From Triplophysa rosa (taxonomy: Eukaryota; Chordata; Actinopteri; Cypriniformes; Nemacheilidae): DNA of 64,000 nucleotides. Positions 40,276 through 51,289 of the stretch are shown piece after piece. Position 1 is the first letter of the stretch; the number at the start of each line of letters is the position of its first letter. The stretch is taken from contig NC_079890.1 in the NCBI RefSeq assembly GCF_024868665.1, positions 9,809,972 to 9,873,971 on the forward strand, given 5' to 3'. The notes beneath the pieces were generated by a model. It was not told where the DNA came from. It saw nothing but the letters and a program-made list of their open reading frames with translations, and ran no database searches. Made by a program: the position numbers and the translations under genes.

Positions 40276-40540
40276 AAAGGAATAGTGCACCGAATTATAC
40301 AAATTCTGTCATCATTACTGTCATCCAGAGAAGATATTTTCAAGATATTTTGAAGAATCAGCTCTGGGGCACCATTGACTACCATAGTAGTTTTCCCTCC
40401 TACTATGGTAGTCAATAGTGCCCCAGAAAATTCTTACAAATATCCTCCGTTGTGTTCGGCACAACAAGAACATGTATGAGACAACTTTTCTGTGAGTAAA
40501 TGATGATAGAATTTTTTTGGGGGGGTAAACTATTCCTTTA
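40276..40540. mobile_element. cyprinid-type short MITE
   Basis: AAAGGAATAGTGCACCGA at the left, GGTAAACTATTCCTTTA at the right. The centre folds as CTGGGGCACCATTGACTACC / CTATGGTAGTCAATAGTGCC. Confidence 0.8.
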
Positions 40541-40559
40541 ACCCTTTTGGTATGTAAAT

Positions 40560-40765
40560 GTATGACAACCTAAGAGGCCATCCATATGGAGACGCGTTTA
40601 GCTGTATATGTAAAGATTTTGTATCGTATTGGCATTTCGTCCACACGGATCCGGCGATTTGGAAGCATTTTTTTTAAACCGGGTCCCAGAGTGGATAAAT
40701 CTGAAAACGGCACTTGCGTTTTCGTGTGTACAGCCTATCCGTATATATTTTTAAACGATGATGCC
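40560..40765. mobile_element. part of a GC-rich MITE
   Basis: GGCCATCCATATGGAGACGC, CGTCCACACGGATCCGGCG and GAAAACGGCACTTGCG resemble a fish MITE in which such words recur. The right terminal repeat was not found. Confidence 0.4.
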
Positions 40766-41187
40766 ATCACCCCAGTGCGTAAAGTTTATGTGCATGCTCC
40801 AAATCTTCTTCTCCGTTTTGGTGTATCTCTGTGGCAGAATAGCAGAGCCAAATACTGATTTGGCGTGTATACTACATAGTTTTGAGTGTTTGTTTGATAC
40901 TGAAACTGTCTACTGTAGTGACCTGCATTTTATAGTTCAATATTCTAACTTTATCCAACCAATTGTCTAAATTTGTATCTATTTTTGTTTCTTCTAGTGA
41001 AAAAAATGTTGATACTTAAATGAAGCATAACTGAGAGCTTAATAATATCTCCTGAGATATAAAAGAGAAACCAATAGAACTGCCCTCTAGGGATAGACAC
41101 AAATTCAGAGATTGAGTGCTTGGATAACTCATAAACACTCCAAGATGTTTGAATAACCTTCTGGAGAAGCATAATATTCAGGGGTAC

Positions 41188-41398
41188 ATGGGCCAGTTGC
41201 ATAAACTTAGCCGCTAAGTTAAGACTGTATCTTAACAACTAGTATCACTGACTAGCAATTATTTAGGACCAATCAGTCTTACTTTTCAGACCAAATTACC
41301 TTTTTATGTAACTTAATTTAAGAAGTTATGACCAGTCTTGAAGAAAGAAATTAGATGACTAACTTGTAAGACTAGTCTATTTATGTAACCGGCCCATG
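41188..41398. mobile_element. terminal-inverted-repeat MITE
   Basis: CATGGGCCAGTTGCATAAA and TTTATGTAACCGGCCCATG are inverse ends with few mismatches. The 211-bp interior also pairs (AACTTAGCCGCTAAGTTAAG and related). Confidence 0.8.
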
Positions 41399-41414
41399 GT
41401 TTCATAGTGTGCAG

Positions 41415-41523
<109 letters not shown>

Positions 41524-42518
41524 TTGTCCCTTTCTCCCCCCCCCTTTTATAGCCCCACTTCTACACTACTGGAGTTAAACCCTTTTTGTTTTCCTTAATG
41601 AATGTCATGCTGTCAACCGTCTGCTGACACATGTAATACTCATATACATTCATGTACTGATGGGCAAGGATCGCACACACATGCCCCCCTGTGTGGATGT
41701 GACCTCATAACCTTGTTGTCATGCAGTATCCATCTGCCATCAGGACCTCACAGGACAGAGGGAGAGTGTAAGACAGAGAGAGGACTGTCAAATGTCAGGC
41801 CCTCCCTCCATTCTTACTCCTGAAAAACACTAATGACTTTTCCTTTCTCCTCCCCAGCCAATACTTTTAGGACAGCCATTACTGACCCATACTTCATCAC
41901 GACTTACTCGCCGCAATCAACTTACTGGCGAATTTATGTTTCAGTGGTCTAAGAGCATGTTTCAACTTCGACAAGAGTTGTGTGTCTAAGCAATTAGAAT
42001 GAGAAGATCTCATGTGTATCTGGCTACGGAGAAGAGTGTGGTTCAGGGATAGTTCAAGAGCAAATGAAAATCATGTGATCATCATTTACTCACTGTCATT
42101 TGGTTCCAGACATACATGACTTCATTTCTTCCACGGAACATGAAAGCAGCAAGAGCACACGAGCTCTAAAAATTACAGAAAGCGCCTTAAATGTATCTTA
42201 AATGTAGTCCGTGATTTATGTTCTGTACTCGCTATACAAGACATAGGCCTACTCTACTCTACAACACTACATAAGTGGTCATACATGACAGCTGTGAATG
42301 AGGGAAAGATCAACATTATACAGTAGTTGCTATTTATTGAAATGTTTAAAAGTTCTTTTGTCTTTCACAGAAAGCAAGTCATAGGTTTGAAAAATCATGA
42401 GCAAGGCTGGATTTAGGAGAGAGGTTCTATTGTCCACAGGGGTCTTGAAAGCCTGCGGTCACCGACTGCCAAAAGAAGCTGAATACCAGGACTCTGTGTA
42501 TATGGGCGAGCTGACCAC

Positions 42519-42684
42519 TGTCACGAAATCCACAGGTGTGGAGAACCCAATTGCAGACAGCGGGGGATGAAGGGGTTAACAAGGATTTTTTATTTTAATA
42601 AAGATAATAAGGGATAAGGGATCCCTGTCGTGATTCTGCCACAAGATCAAGAAAGACATGACAAGATGAGGCAGAATCACGACA
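42519..42684 (-). repeat. 3' LTR, internally deleted
   Basis: Matches both ends of the 563-bp 5' LTR (AATCCACAGGTGTGGAGAAC; GTGATTCTGCCACAAGATC) but lacks the middle, leaving 166 bp. Confidence 0.88.
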
Positions 42685-42720
42685 GAACCCCCGCCTTAAG
42701 GAGCGATATCCTGACGCTCC

Positions 42721-43740
42721 TCAAGGTGACAAACAGGACAAGACAGACTGTGACAAAGACAAGAACCAACAACACATGGTGAACAAGATCAGGGGCAGAC
42801 AAAGGTGCAAGATCATGGGGTTGGGGTGACATAATAAAAAAAAACAAGGGGGGGTGGGGGAACAACAGAGTTCATGGGGGGGAACAGTCCTAGTCCCCGA
42901 GTGCGCTTGAGGGCGCGGAGTTCTGGGGGACTTAGTTGGGGAAGTCCTGGAGGGAACAAGGCTGGGGACCGGCTGTGTCACCGGTTGGAAGGCCGGCTGA
43001 GATACCGACTGGACGGCCGGCTGAGATGCCGACTGGAAGGCCGGCTGAGATGCCGACTGGAAGGCCGGCTGAGATGCCGACAGGAAGGCCGGCTGGGCCG
43101 GAAGCACCGGACTGGACACCGGCAGCACTGGACTGGACAATTGACTGGAAACCGGACTGGAAACCGGCTGCACCAGACTGCACACTGGACTGGACACCGG
43201 ACTGGACACCGGCTGCTGCACCGGACTGGACGCTGGCTGCTGTACCGGACAGGATGCCGGCTGGGATGCCGGCTGCTGCACCGGCTGGGACGGGTCCCGT
43301 GCTGCCCGTCGTTGCCTCTTCTTCTTCAGCCGAGCCACCCGTCTCGTGGTCGGCTGTAGGAAGGAGGTGAAGGGCACGGCAGGCTCGGGGTTGGAGGCCT
43401 CTGACGAGGACTCCCAGGACTCTCGTCTCCCCCGCTTGCCACCGAGGCTGGCTGCAGGCGAGGCTTCAGGGGGTGAGGCGTTGCTTGGCGCAGGGGGTGC
43501 TGAGTCCCCCAGGGTGAGAGTGCCTACTACGCAGTCCTCCGGAATGGACACCAAACCGGAACGAGAGGAGTCTCGACAACAGCTGGGAGAGGGGCCTCGA
43601 ACCAGCTCCTCCCAAAGCTGCAGCCGCTCCACCAGCTGTGGGAATGGCTTATAGACCCACTCCTCCCGCTCCGGAAAAGATGGAGGTTCGTCCATCCCGG
43701 CCAACAGGTAGGCACTCACCAACACCTCGGGGACGGAAGC
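42721..43740 (-). CDS. gag-like or unknown open frame of the LTR element
   Basis: A frame of at least 334 codons without a stop. Its start is uncertain: the frame is open upstream, and the first internal ATG gives MDEPPSFPEREEWVYKPFPQ. The N-terminal part has LVERLQLWEELVRG. The middle is acidic to basic (KKKRQRR near residue 140). The C-terminal half is a Ser/Pro/Gln/Val repeat (PVQQPASSPV, SQPAFQSA units) encoded by a DNA minisatellite. No protease or polymerase motif. I cannot name a function; by position it is the only candidate gag-like product of the element. Confidence 0.5.
   Translation of the reverse strand, partial: ASVPEVLVSAYLLAGMDEPPSFPEREEWVYKPFPQLVERLQLWEELVRGPSPSCCRDSSRSGLVSIPEDCVVGTLTLGDSAPPAPSNASPPEASPAASLGGKRGRRESWESSSEASNPEPAVPFTSFLQPTTRRVARLKKKRQRRAARDPSQPVQQPASQPASCPVQQPASSPVQQPVSSPVSSPVCSLVQPVSSPVSSQLSSPVLPVSSPVLPAQPAFLSASQPAFQSASQPAFQSASQPAVQSVSQPAFQPVTQPVPSLVPSRTSPTKSPRTPRPQAHSGTRTVPPHELCCSPTPPCFFLLCHPNPMILHLCLPLILFTMCCWFLSLSQSVLSCLSP
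42985..43290. repeat. coding minisatellite (24-bp and 15-bp periods)
   Basis: GGCCGGCTGAGATGCCGACT repeats with a 24-bp period at about 42990-43090, then CACCGGACTGGACAC-type 15-bp units follow. All lie inside the open frame of the LTR element. Confidence 0.85.
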
Positions 43741-43941
43741 CCTCCTGGCCTTGACCTCCCGAGCATAGTCCGTATGGGACGGTGGCCTTGGGCTGGGAAT
43801 GGGCCACCCCCAGCATGGGTCTGTGAAGTTGGAAGTCCGGGTTGGAAGTACACGGCCACCGCCTCACGTCTGTGCTACCTGCTGGGTTCTCTTGTGGTTC
43901 GGTCATTCTGTCTGCTGGGTTCATCGGAGGCTCGTGCATTC

Positions 43942-44504
43942 TGTCATGAAATCCACAGGTGTGGAGAACCCAATTGCAGACAGCGGGGGATGAAGGGGTG
44001 AACAAGGATTTTTATTTTAATAAACACAAAACAAAACCCACGATGGGGGAAAACATAATACAATAAGATAATAACAGGACGAAGACTAACTAACACTAAA
44101 CTGAAAATAAACACTAGACATAAACTAAACTAAACTAAACTGAACACTTACTAGACTGACGGGGGTTTTCACAGCAAACAGGAACACGAGCGTGGGAAAA
44201 ACAGGTAATCACTGGACACATCAAGACATGGAACTCAACCAAAGACACCATATACAATGACCGAACACAGGACAATGAAACATGAGGACTATTTAAAGGG
44301 GAGCAAATCAAGAGGGAACAGGTGCAGGACATGAACTAATTAACAAGCAATAACGAGACGAAAGGGCGGGAACAGAGACGCGACACCGGAGAGAGAGGGA
44401 ATGTGGAAGGCCGAAACTTCTCTCTCCACATAAAACAAGGGATCTTGTCGTGATTCTGCCACAAGATCAAGAAAGACATGACAACATGATGCAGAATCAC
44501 GACA
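43942..44504 (-). repeat. 5' LTR
   Basis: Begins and ends with the same words as the 3' LTR. It has an AATAAA signal in minus orientation (TTTATT in the + strand near 44011-44022) and a TTTAAATAG box (minus strand) near 44290. Confidence 0.88.
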
Positions 44505-44509
44505 ACCAC

Positions 44510-46432
44510 TACCTTGGCTCCACAACGAGACATTTCAGGCATTTAACCTGCAGTCAGCATTTAGATTTTCTGCCAACGCGAGTGAACAATTTTCCACTTA
44601 GACATAAGAATAAAAAATGAGCTGCTGATACCACGCCAAACAACACATCTCAGTTCATTGACACTTATGGCTATAGAATCTAGATTTTGACAAACTTGTG
44701 AACTGCAGAGAAGGAAAGAAAGACACCCATGTAGGAAACTCTAACCTGAAGATGTCAAAACATAGAAAGTGATATGACTGTCACTTCCAAATTGTAGGGA
44801 AAACAATATCTGACTAAAAAGTCAGTTTTCAGCCTTTACTGCTTTTCTGTGACACTTTCCAGTCAAAATACTGCCTTGTTTCTTGATTAGAAAATGAGGC
44901 ACTGTTTTATTTTAAAATCACAGTTCCTGAGCTTTTCGCGAAACTATTCCAAAAATGTGTCCCGCGGGACCGCGATTTGGCCATGAATTTAAGGAGGTGT
45001 ACTGTAGATGATGACAATTTTCTTTTATTGGTGAACTAAATGGATTTCAGGTGTGGAACTGAATAACTGAGGAAGTCATAAAGAAGTTGCTAAAACTGTG
45101 ATTTCAAGATCTCATGTGTATTTGGCTAACCCAGCAGAGCATAAACACACTAAGGTCAGATGTGTCTGCAGACATAGTCTGGATAATAAAAATGGTTATG
45201 CTAAACAGTGTGCCACTAACGCTGCAGAACACAAGTAACCGCGTCCTTCACGTGACACGTTTATTTGTTCAAATCTGTGTGATTCATAATGTGGAAACCG
45301 TGTGCGTAATGAAATGCCTTTTGATATATTTTTATTAAATCCTATTAAAGCCAGCGCTTTGTCGCATGTGGGAAAGACTGCTGACAGTAGTTAATTAGCC
45401 AGTTTAAGCACGGCCGCTTTAACCGTGCGTTTTGCTTTGTCATTGTCTTGCTTTTTCCTGTAATTACGCGTGACAGCACGAGAGCCGCGACGTCCAAGGC
45501 GGGAACCACAAGCTACGACAGAAACAGACAGGTAGGCTACGTGTGAAGAGAGAGTGCGAGCGTGTGGGAGCCGGGGAGGGTTTTATACCTGCGCCGAGCG
45601 ATTGCATTACTGAGTACTTACTCTTATACCACACATTATATTTCCTCCTCCAAGCATAACCCCTACCGCCTCTTTAATCCCACAGAACCCCGCTCTCCTC
45701 CTACCTCTCTTTCCTTTACCCCATTCCTCCCAAAGCTGAAAAACGAATTTCCTCCCGTGCCCTAAAGCAGTGTGCGCCGCGCTAATTGCGCGAAGGTGGA
45801 GTGGCTCTTCAGTCCGCGTTCGCGCGCAAAACGCATTTTATTCACCGCATTGTTAATGTGTGCTTGCGTGCCCACTTTGTTAGGCATAGTTCCAGGGCTT
45901 CCTGTGCCACCTGGGCATGTTAAAGTCAGCCAGTCTGTCGGTACGGGAGACCCAGCTGGACCGAAGGCTGTGAGGGTGTGTGTTGGTGGAATCCGTAATG
46001 ACGGTTTAGTGCCAAGAGCATTAGCCATCTTGAGCCTCATACTCACCCAGGAACCTCAGGGAGCTCAACCTTGAGCTTGTTGCCCTCTGTGTGTGATTCC
46101 AAGTGACGCAGAGTTACATTTGTGCGCACAAAGAAACTTTTTTACAAACGTATATGTAGGTGTTTTAAGGTTTGTGCTGCTTGAGACTTCATATTCTTAT
46201 GCATCGGAACTCTCATAATTGTGTGTAAAGACACATTGACATATTGTCGCCTTATTCTATCTCATATTTTTGTCAATATGGAGTTATTCACATATTTGTA
46301 TTCTGTGACTTAGTTACATTATGTAATGATTTTTTCTTTACGTTGTATTCATTTTTTGAGTTTTTTTTTTAGAAAACAACAAAGTCAAATGGAATGCAAA
46401 AAGCTCAGTATCTCAAAACCTTATCATTCTAA
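44510..46432. other. no gene recognised; CpG-richer part at 45360-45860
   Basis: Mostly unique DNA. Between 45400 and 45850 CpG is clearly more frequent than around it (GTGCGCCGCGCTAATTGCGC; CCGCGTTCGCGCGCAAAACG). A possible donor GACAGGTAGGC is near 45530. Promoter identity is not shown. Confidence 0.35.
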
Positions 46433-46606
46433 CACCGTGTCTAAACCGGACGCGACGCAACACGACAAAAGACTTTAGAAACGCATTAGAACCCATTATA
46501 ATTTTAAATTTGGTCCACACTGGATCCGGCGCGACGCGACAAACCATTGAGAACAAGCAGGTAGTCTTGTCGCGTCGCGCCTGTCGCGTCCAGTGTAGAC
46601 ACAGTG
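46433..46606. mobile_element. MITE with ACGCGACGC ends
   Basis: CACCGTGTCTAAACCGGACG at the left and CGCGTCCAGTGTAGACACAG at the right are inverse with mismatches. The interior also holds GGATCCGGCGCGACGCGAC. Confidence 0.65.
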
Positions 46607-48720
46607 TGAGGCGACAATATAGCAAAATGTGTGCATTTATTAAGTTATGCAGTGTGGTTACTGTGGAAGGTGTGAAGGTGCTCAACAAACAAACAAACTA
46701 AGCAATTCCATACCCGCTGCCAGTGGCGTACACCTAACACCCAACATAATTTTTAAGAGTGAAATCCTACTGCTTATTGCATACTGCACAGTATACACTG
46801 AATACTATTTTTATGTGAAACGGAATGGAACATTAAACATATAAATCAGTAATTTGCTTTATCGTCAACCGTGCCTGCAAGTGGCACCCAGTTACATTTG
46901 GCAGTCCAATCAAATAATACGTTTTTGGAATAGTGTGTGTGTGCGTGCGTGTGTCCATGTACGTGTATCCGCTGATACTAAAAGAACAGGGTTGTCTGGA
47001 GACGTGATCTTCCCTAGAGGCTGATTAGTAAACCCACCAAATGCAGTTAGGGCAAAATGAATCCAACCGCAATCCCTGTAATGTGTAATGAAGTGAATGG
47101 GCTGTAATGTTATTATAGTACAGACCAGACTCTGATATCAGTAGTCTTGGATACATTCACACACTGTGTCCATACACTCTTCAAAACATAAAAAGCTCCC
47201 CATGCTCGCACGCATTTCCTTTTAATAGCACACAATAAATAGGGACTACTAATAATGTTAGAGTTATGCTTTTGGTCACTGTAGACTGGGTGAGGAGGCG
47301 CTATGTCATATGTGTGGTGAAGACTAAACCACAGCATTAAACCACTGAAAGAGGCCCATGTGACATTTTGTCTGGCTGTAATAGACCACAGTTTTTCCAT
47401 AATATTAGCAAGGCTAAGTATATGACTTGCTAGTATTTACAGTAGATATGTGTAAAAATTCATATTCCCCTTATGTGGAGCTGCCTTTTTAGGTTGGTTG
47501 GGTGTTCTTTCAGGAAATTAAGAGTCGTTTTCTTCACGTCCTGTATAAGTGCTACGTCCTCGTGACATGCTGTCACTGCAGCCCCCCCCACACACACACA
47601 CGCTTACACATGCATTTAATTAACTACTAACTGAATAATTCATAGTTTAGCCTCAGGGCAGTAGATAATTATAACGATGAGTGTTATTCTGTTTATTTTG
47701 CTTTGTATTGTGTTAAGATGTCAATTTCTCCAGCATTTTGTGCACATTTGAGGAGAAAAGTGTGTCCCTTCATTTTTAACTCAAGAAGGGGAGACTAGCA
47801 AATTATAAAAGATGGAAAGGTGTTGATTTTCCTTTCACACATTAAAAAAGAGCTGATGTAAAGAGACCGATGAGGGACCGAGGTACATAAAAAGTGTGGC
47901 TCATCTATGAACAGGTTCACTTATTTGTAATTACTGCAAGTCACAGATTAGTTTTTGGCTCAGAGGAATTCGGTTGACCTTATCGTCTCATTTTCCCCCA
48001 TAATATTCAGCTTAAATTATTCAACCTAAGAATCAAAATGGAATTCCATCTCCATTTCATTGTTCATTTTGTCAGCCATGTCAAACAGCCTTATTTATGC
48101 ACCACTAATGGGACAAATTTCACACAAAAACATCCTTATGTAAATTTTGGCATTGAAAATGGCAGTTGATGTCGGAATGGTTTTATAAAAGACCTCCACA
48201 GAAGATTTACAGTGTTCGTGTTTCATGAACGAGATCCTGTGTTTATGTTTCTGTTTATACACTTATCACTCATTGAATTTGGCACATTACCCTAACATAC
48301 TGTACCAAATGGCTGTAGTTATATTATTCCTTCCTTTTGATTGGTTGGTTAATTAATAGCCTGAATAGTAATGACCTGGTAAATCACTCACATTACCTTA
48401 AACCTAGACAGGTCACTGATTGGCTGATAAACCTGCCTATTTGTAGCTGACATACATCATGTGTATATTACGCATCCATTAGAGCGTCCCAGCAGGGAAC
48501 AGGATAGAAAGAGAGTGGGTGATGTTGGCCATAGGCTTTTAACAGGCGATCAATATGTGATTGATTGCTTAAGTAGATGTTATGACTCCATGAGTGACCT
48601 CTGAGACCTTAGAGGAACCAAAAGAGCTGGTAAAAAACCCTCATCATCCTCTTCACCACAACTGGCAATTGATTAGTGGTTATATGTCTGCAGATCAATG
48701 GAGCAGGTCTGCTCTATAAC
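46607..48720. other. no feature recognised
   Basis: AT-rich non-coding DNA with short CA/TG runs; no exon-like or element-like borders seen. Confidence 0.5.
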
Positions 48721-49215
48721 TCATTTAAACAAGACGTCAATCAGTCCCCCCATCCAAATGCTTGACGTGGGAGCGGGAGGGGATCTTTCCAGTCCAGGCC
48801 TTGTGGCCGGAGTGGGAGCAGAGAGTGACAGGCATGCATGTTGTGGGCGTTAGGATTGTCCAAGCTAAACAGGAGCAGCATGTCGGACATGGTGCCATCC
48901 ACCTACGGACACATATACTGCCACTTAACGACAACATTCCACCAATCAGCATGTCAACGAGCTCTATTGCTGCCCAGCAGTCTTTAACATGTCTGGGCTT
49001 GACCGCAACCTACGCAGCTGTCTGTCATGAAATTAAGCCCGCCCCACTTCGCCCACTGTTTATAGAGTCAAGAAACATGGGGAACGTGGCACTCAAAACT
49101 GGCGCAATGCGGGGGGTGTTTGTTTACATAGAGCCACCCACTCCGATGGGATCTGATGCATGCTGGGAGACTGTGGGCGTGGGAATGCCGGATAGACACA
49201 TGTCTGGCAGGAAAG
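48720..49215. other. GC-richer block with a 152-residue open frame, unassigned
   Basis: The + frame from 48762 (MTWEREGIFPVQALWPEWEQ onwards) and a shorter minus frame are open, but neither resembles a family I know and no splice sites support them. It may be repeat-derived or an untranslated exon. Confidence 0.2.
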
Positions 49216-49496
49216 ACTGAACGCTAGACGGTTCGATGCAAAGGAATGGAGACAAGAGGACGGAAGACAAGCATGTTACGGCTTGAAGTGTATTCAGGGA
49301 TACATGATGTTTATTTAAAGCCGAAAAACTGAAACGGAACAGAAAGAAGCATTATTGAAATAAAATGGGCCGATACACAGAGTGTCTGTTTAGAAAAAAG
49401 AGCCCTTTGTGCTTCTCTGGGACAGTACTCACAAAGCTGGTCTTTTGACAACTGACATGTATAGTTTAACTTAATTTTTTGTTTATTCTGTAACAG

Positions 49497-50490
49497 GAAC
49501 CACCCATTTAGAAGAGAAGGTACTGATGGACATCAAAACATCTCATGGACATCAAAAGCAACCAACCACATTTCTTTTTGTGTCATTTAAGGAGTAAATC
49601 TGCTGAGGTTCGTTTGGAACCAGTCTGTTCTTTGCAAATCTTCATCTACTTGGCCAAACCTCAAAACTATCCAAAAGACAGATACACCTTCTGTACCTTT
49701 TTATTCTCATGTATTGGTGTGATATTGATAGATGGTGGCAAGGTGCTGTCAGGCTCCTGTGGATGTCCATCAGGCATACGGTATCAAAACTGGATTCACA
49801 TTGTCCTCACATCCACAGTGTTAGGGGAGTTTTCTCTCTGTCTTGCTTGACAGGTAAGACAGTGACATGGGATGGGCATGATTGACACACGCATTTATCA
49901 CCCACTGATTCCTTGCAGAGAGATGGTTAGGTCACAAACATACTCTGCTTCAAGATGCAAATTCGTAGCCAAACCATTGAAAGCAGGTGCTATCCATTCC
50001 TAACATGTGTTTTTGTGTTACTGTGATGGAAACAAATATCAGTATTCAAGGCATGAAGATGCTCTAGAAGAGTTTAGAAAAAGAAACTGAACATTAAAGT
50101 GTAGGCTAATGCCTGTTTTAACATGAGTTTTGTGTGCGGACACTTTTTGGAATGTGTGAAATCAAACTTGTAGTGACTTTTGTCAAGGACTCTTAGTGTG
50201 AAGAGTGCATGGACTACAATAGACCAGCATGTTTATGAAGAGTTTCGGGCCTTGGGTTGTGTTTTATAACCTAGCGAAACAAACTGATGAACAAACTGGC
50301 TTTGTGTTATACTCTGTAAGTATAGCCCCCATGCCTAAAAACTCTTTACTTTAGTAAGTTGTATATTTGTGTGTATGGATGGGCAAAATCTGTATCTCAG
50401 TGACGTGGTCCACAAAGCTGTGTGGCTTTCAATTCTGTATGCGAGTGAAAAAAGTTTAATAAACAAGTGAATAAATTAAAACGGGGCAGG
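49497..50490 (+). other. candidate terminal exon of an unrecognised transcript
   Basis: A strong acceptor (T-rich tract, then GTAACAG ending at 49496) is followed about 960 bases later by two AATAAA signals (50458-50463 and 50470-50475). This is the shape of a last exon on the + strand. The only sizeable frame inside is the SWIM-like one at 49545-49850. Transcription is not shown. Confidence 0.3.
49545..49850 (+). pseudogene. SWIM zinc-finger-like fragment (transposon-type)
   Basis: The 101-residue frame has GGKVLSGSCGCPSG followed by IHIV, resembling the CxCPxG...CxH pattern of SWIM fingers in fish YqaJ-containing transposon proteins. The second Cys of the CxH pair is missing (W in its place), so the finger would not be intact. 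Weak call. Confidence 0.3.
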
Positions 50491-51200
50491 GGAGAAAGGA
50501 TGACAAGTTTTTCATCAGAAAAATTTAATTTCTCACTTGATCACACACGACAGAGAGTGAGTGGTGTGTTTGTGTTTGTACGTCTTCTCTCATTCTTTGT
50601 GTGTGTGTGTATGCATGTGCACCTGTGAGAGAGTTTGTGTGAAGTATTATTATCTGTGTTGTCTTTGAAGCATTCATCCTTGAATATGCACCCATTAGAA
50701 AAACATTTCTCTCCTCCATTTTCTTTTGGCTTCATCTGGTCCTTACATTACATATTTTCTTTTCTTAAACATTCACTTTTTTAAATACACACAGACATGC
50801 ACTGCAGACCTTGCAGGATGTGCTTTGAACCTGTATACTATACTGTGTAAACAGGTTATACTGAACTTGAACTGAATTTGAAAAATGAAATTGAGTGAAT
50901 TAAAAGAAAACCAATGGAGAACGAAGACGTTTACTCTCCCTAAATGTGACAATTCCTCTCTCTATCCTCTCTCTCTCCTATCCTCTGAGAGCAGCGCCCC
51001 TGGCAGCAGGGTGGATCTCGTTTTAAAGGGCTTTAATTTTTAATTGAGCTCTATTCTCACCCCCCCATCTCCCAGACACCCCCCATCAGTCCTCTCTCCT
51101 TCACTTCACCCAACGCCCACCCACCCTCGTCGTTGCTTCGGGCTGGCTCTGAGGGCTACCAGATTTCACTCAGTCGTAATAAATAATTCTAATATTCCCT

Positions 51201-51203
<3 letters not shown>

Positions 51204-51279
<76 letters not shown>

Positions 51280-51283
51280 ACAT
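51204..51283. repeat. (AC)n microsatellite
   Basis: CA run ending in CACG interruptions. Confidence 0.95.
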
Positions 51284-51289
51284 ACATAT

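Larger units (their letters stand above)
42519..44504 (-). mobile_element. non-autonomous LTR retrotransposon with 5-bp target duplication
   Basis: The element runs from TGTCACGAAATCC (42519) to ATCACGACA (44504) and is flanked by ACCAC on both sides (42514-42518 and 44505-44509). Read on the minus strand it has a 5' LTR (43942-44504), an internal region with one long frame, a purine-rich AAGGCGGGGG tract just before the 3' LTR (42685-42699), and a shortened 3' LTR. No reverse transcriptase, protease or integrase frame is visible in the 1.26-kb interior, so it cannot move by itself. Confidence 0.9.

Noticed and set aside
42874..43370. Plus-strand open frames of 161 and 144 codons
   Set aside because: Shadows of the minisatellite in the minus-strand frame of the LTR element; repeat units divisible by three keep them open.
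42519..44504. Endogenous retrovirus
   Set aside because: LTR ends and duplication fit LTR retrotransposons in general, but there is no polymerase or envelope-like frame, so a viral origin cannot be claimed.
45762..46074. Overlapping open frames of about 100 residues on both strands
   Set aside because: Open on both strands because of local GC content; no family resemblance. The interval is treated only as CpG-rich sequence.
48762..49220. 152-residue open frame as a new gene
   Set aside because: No recognised motif and no splice support; kept only as an unassigned block.
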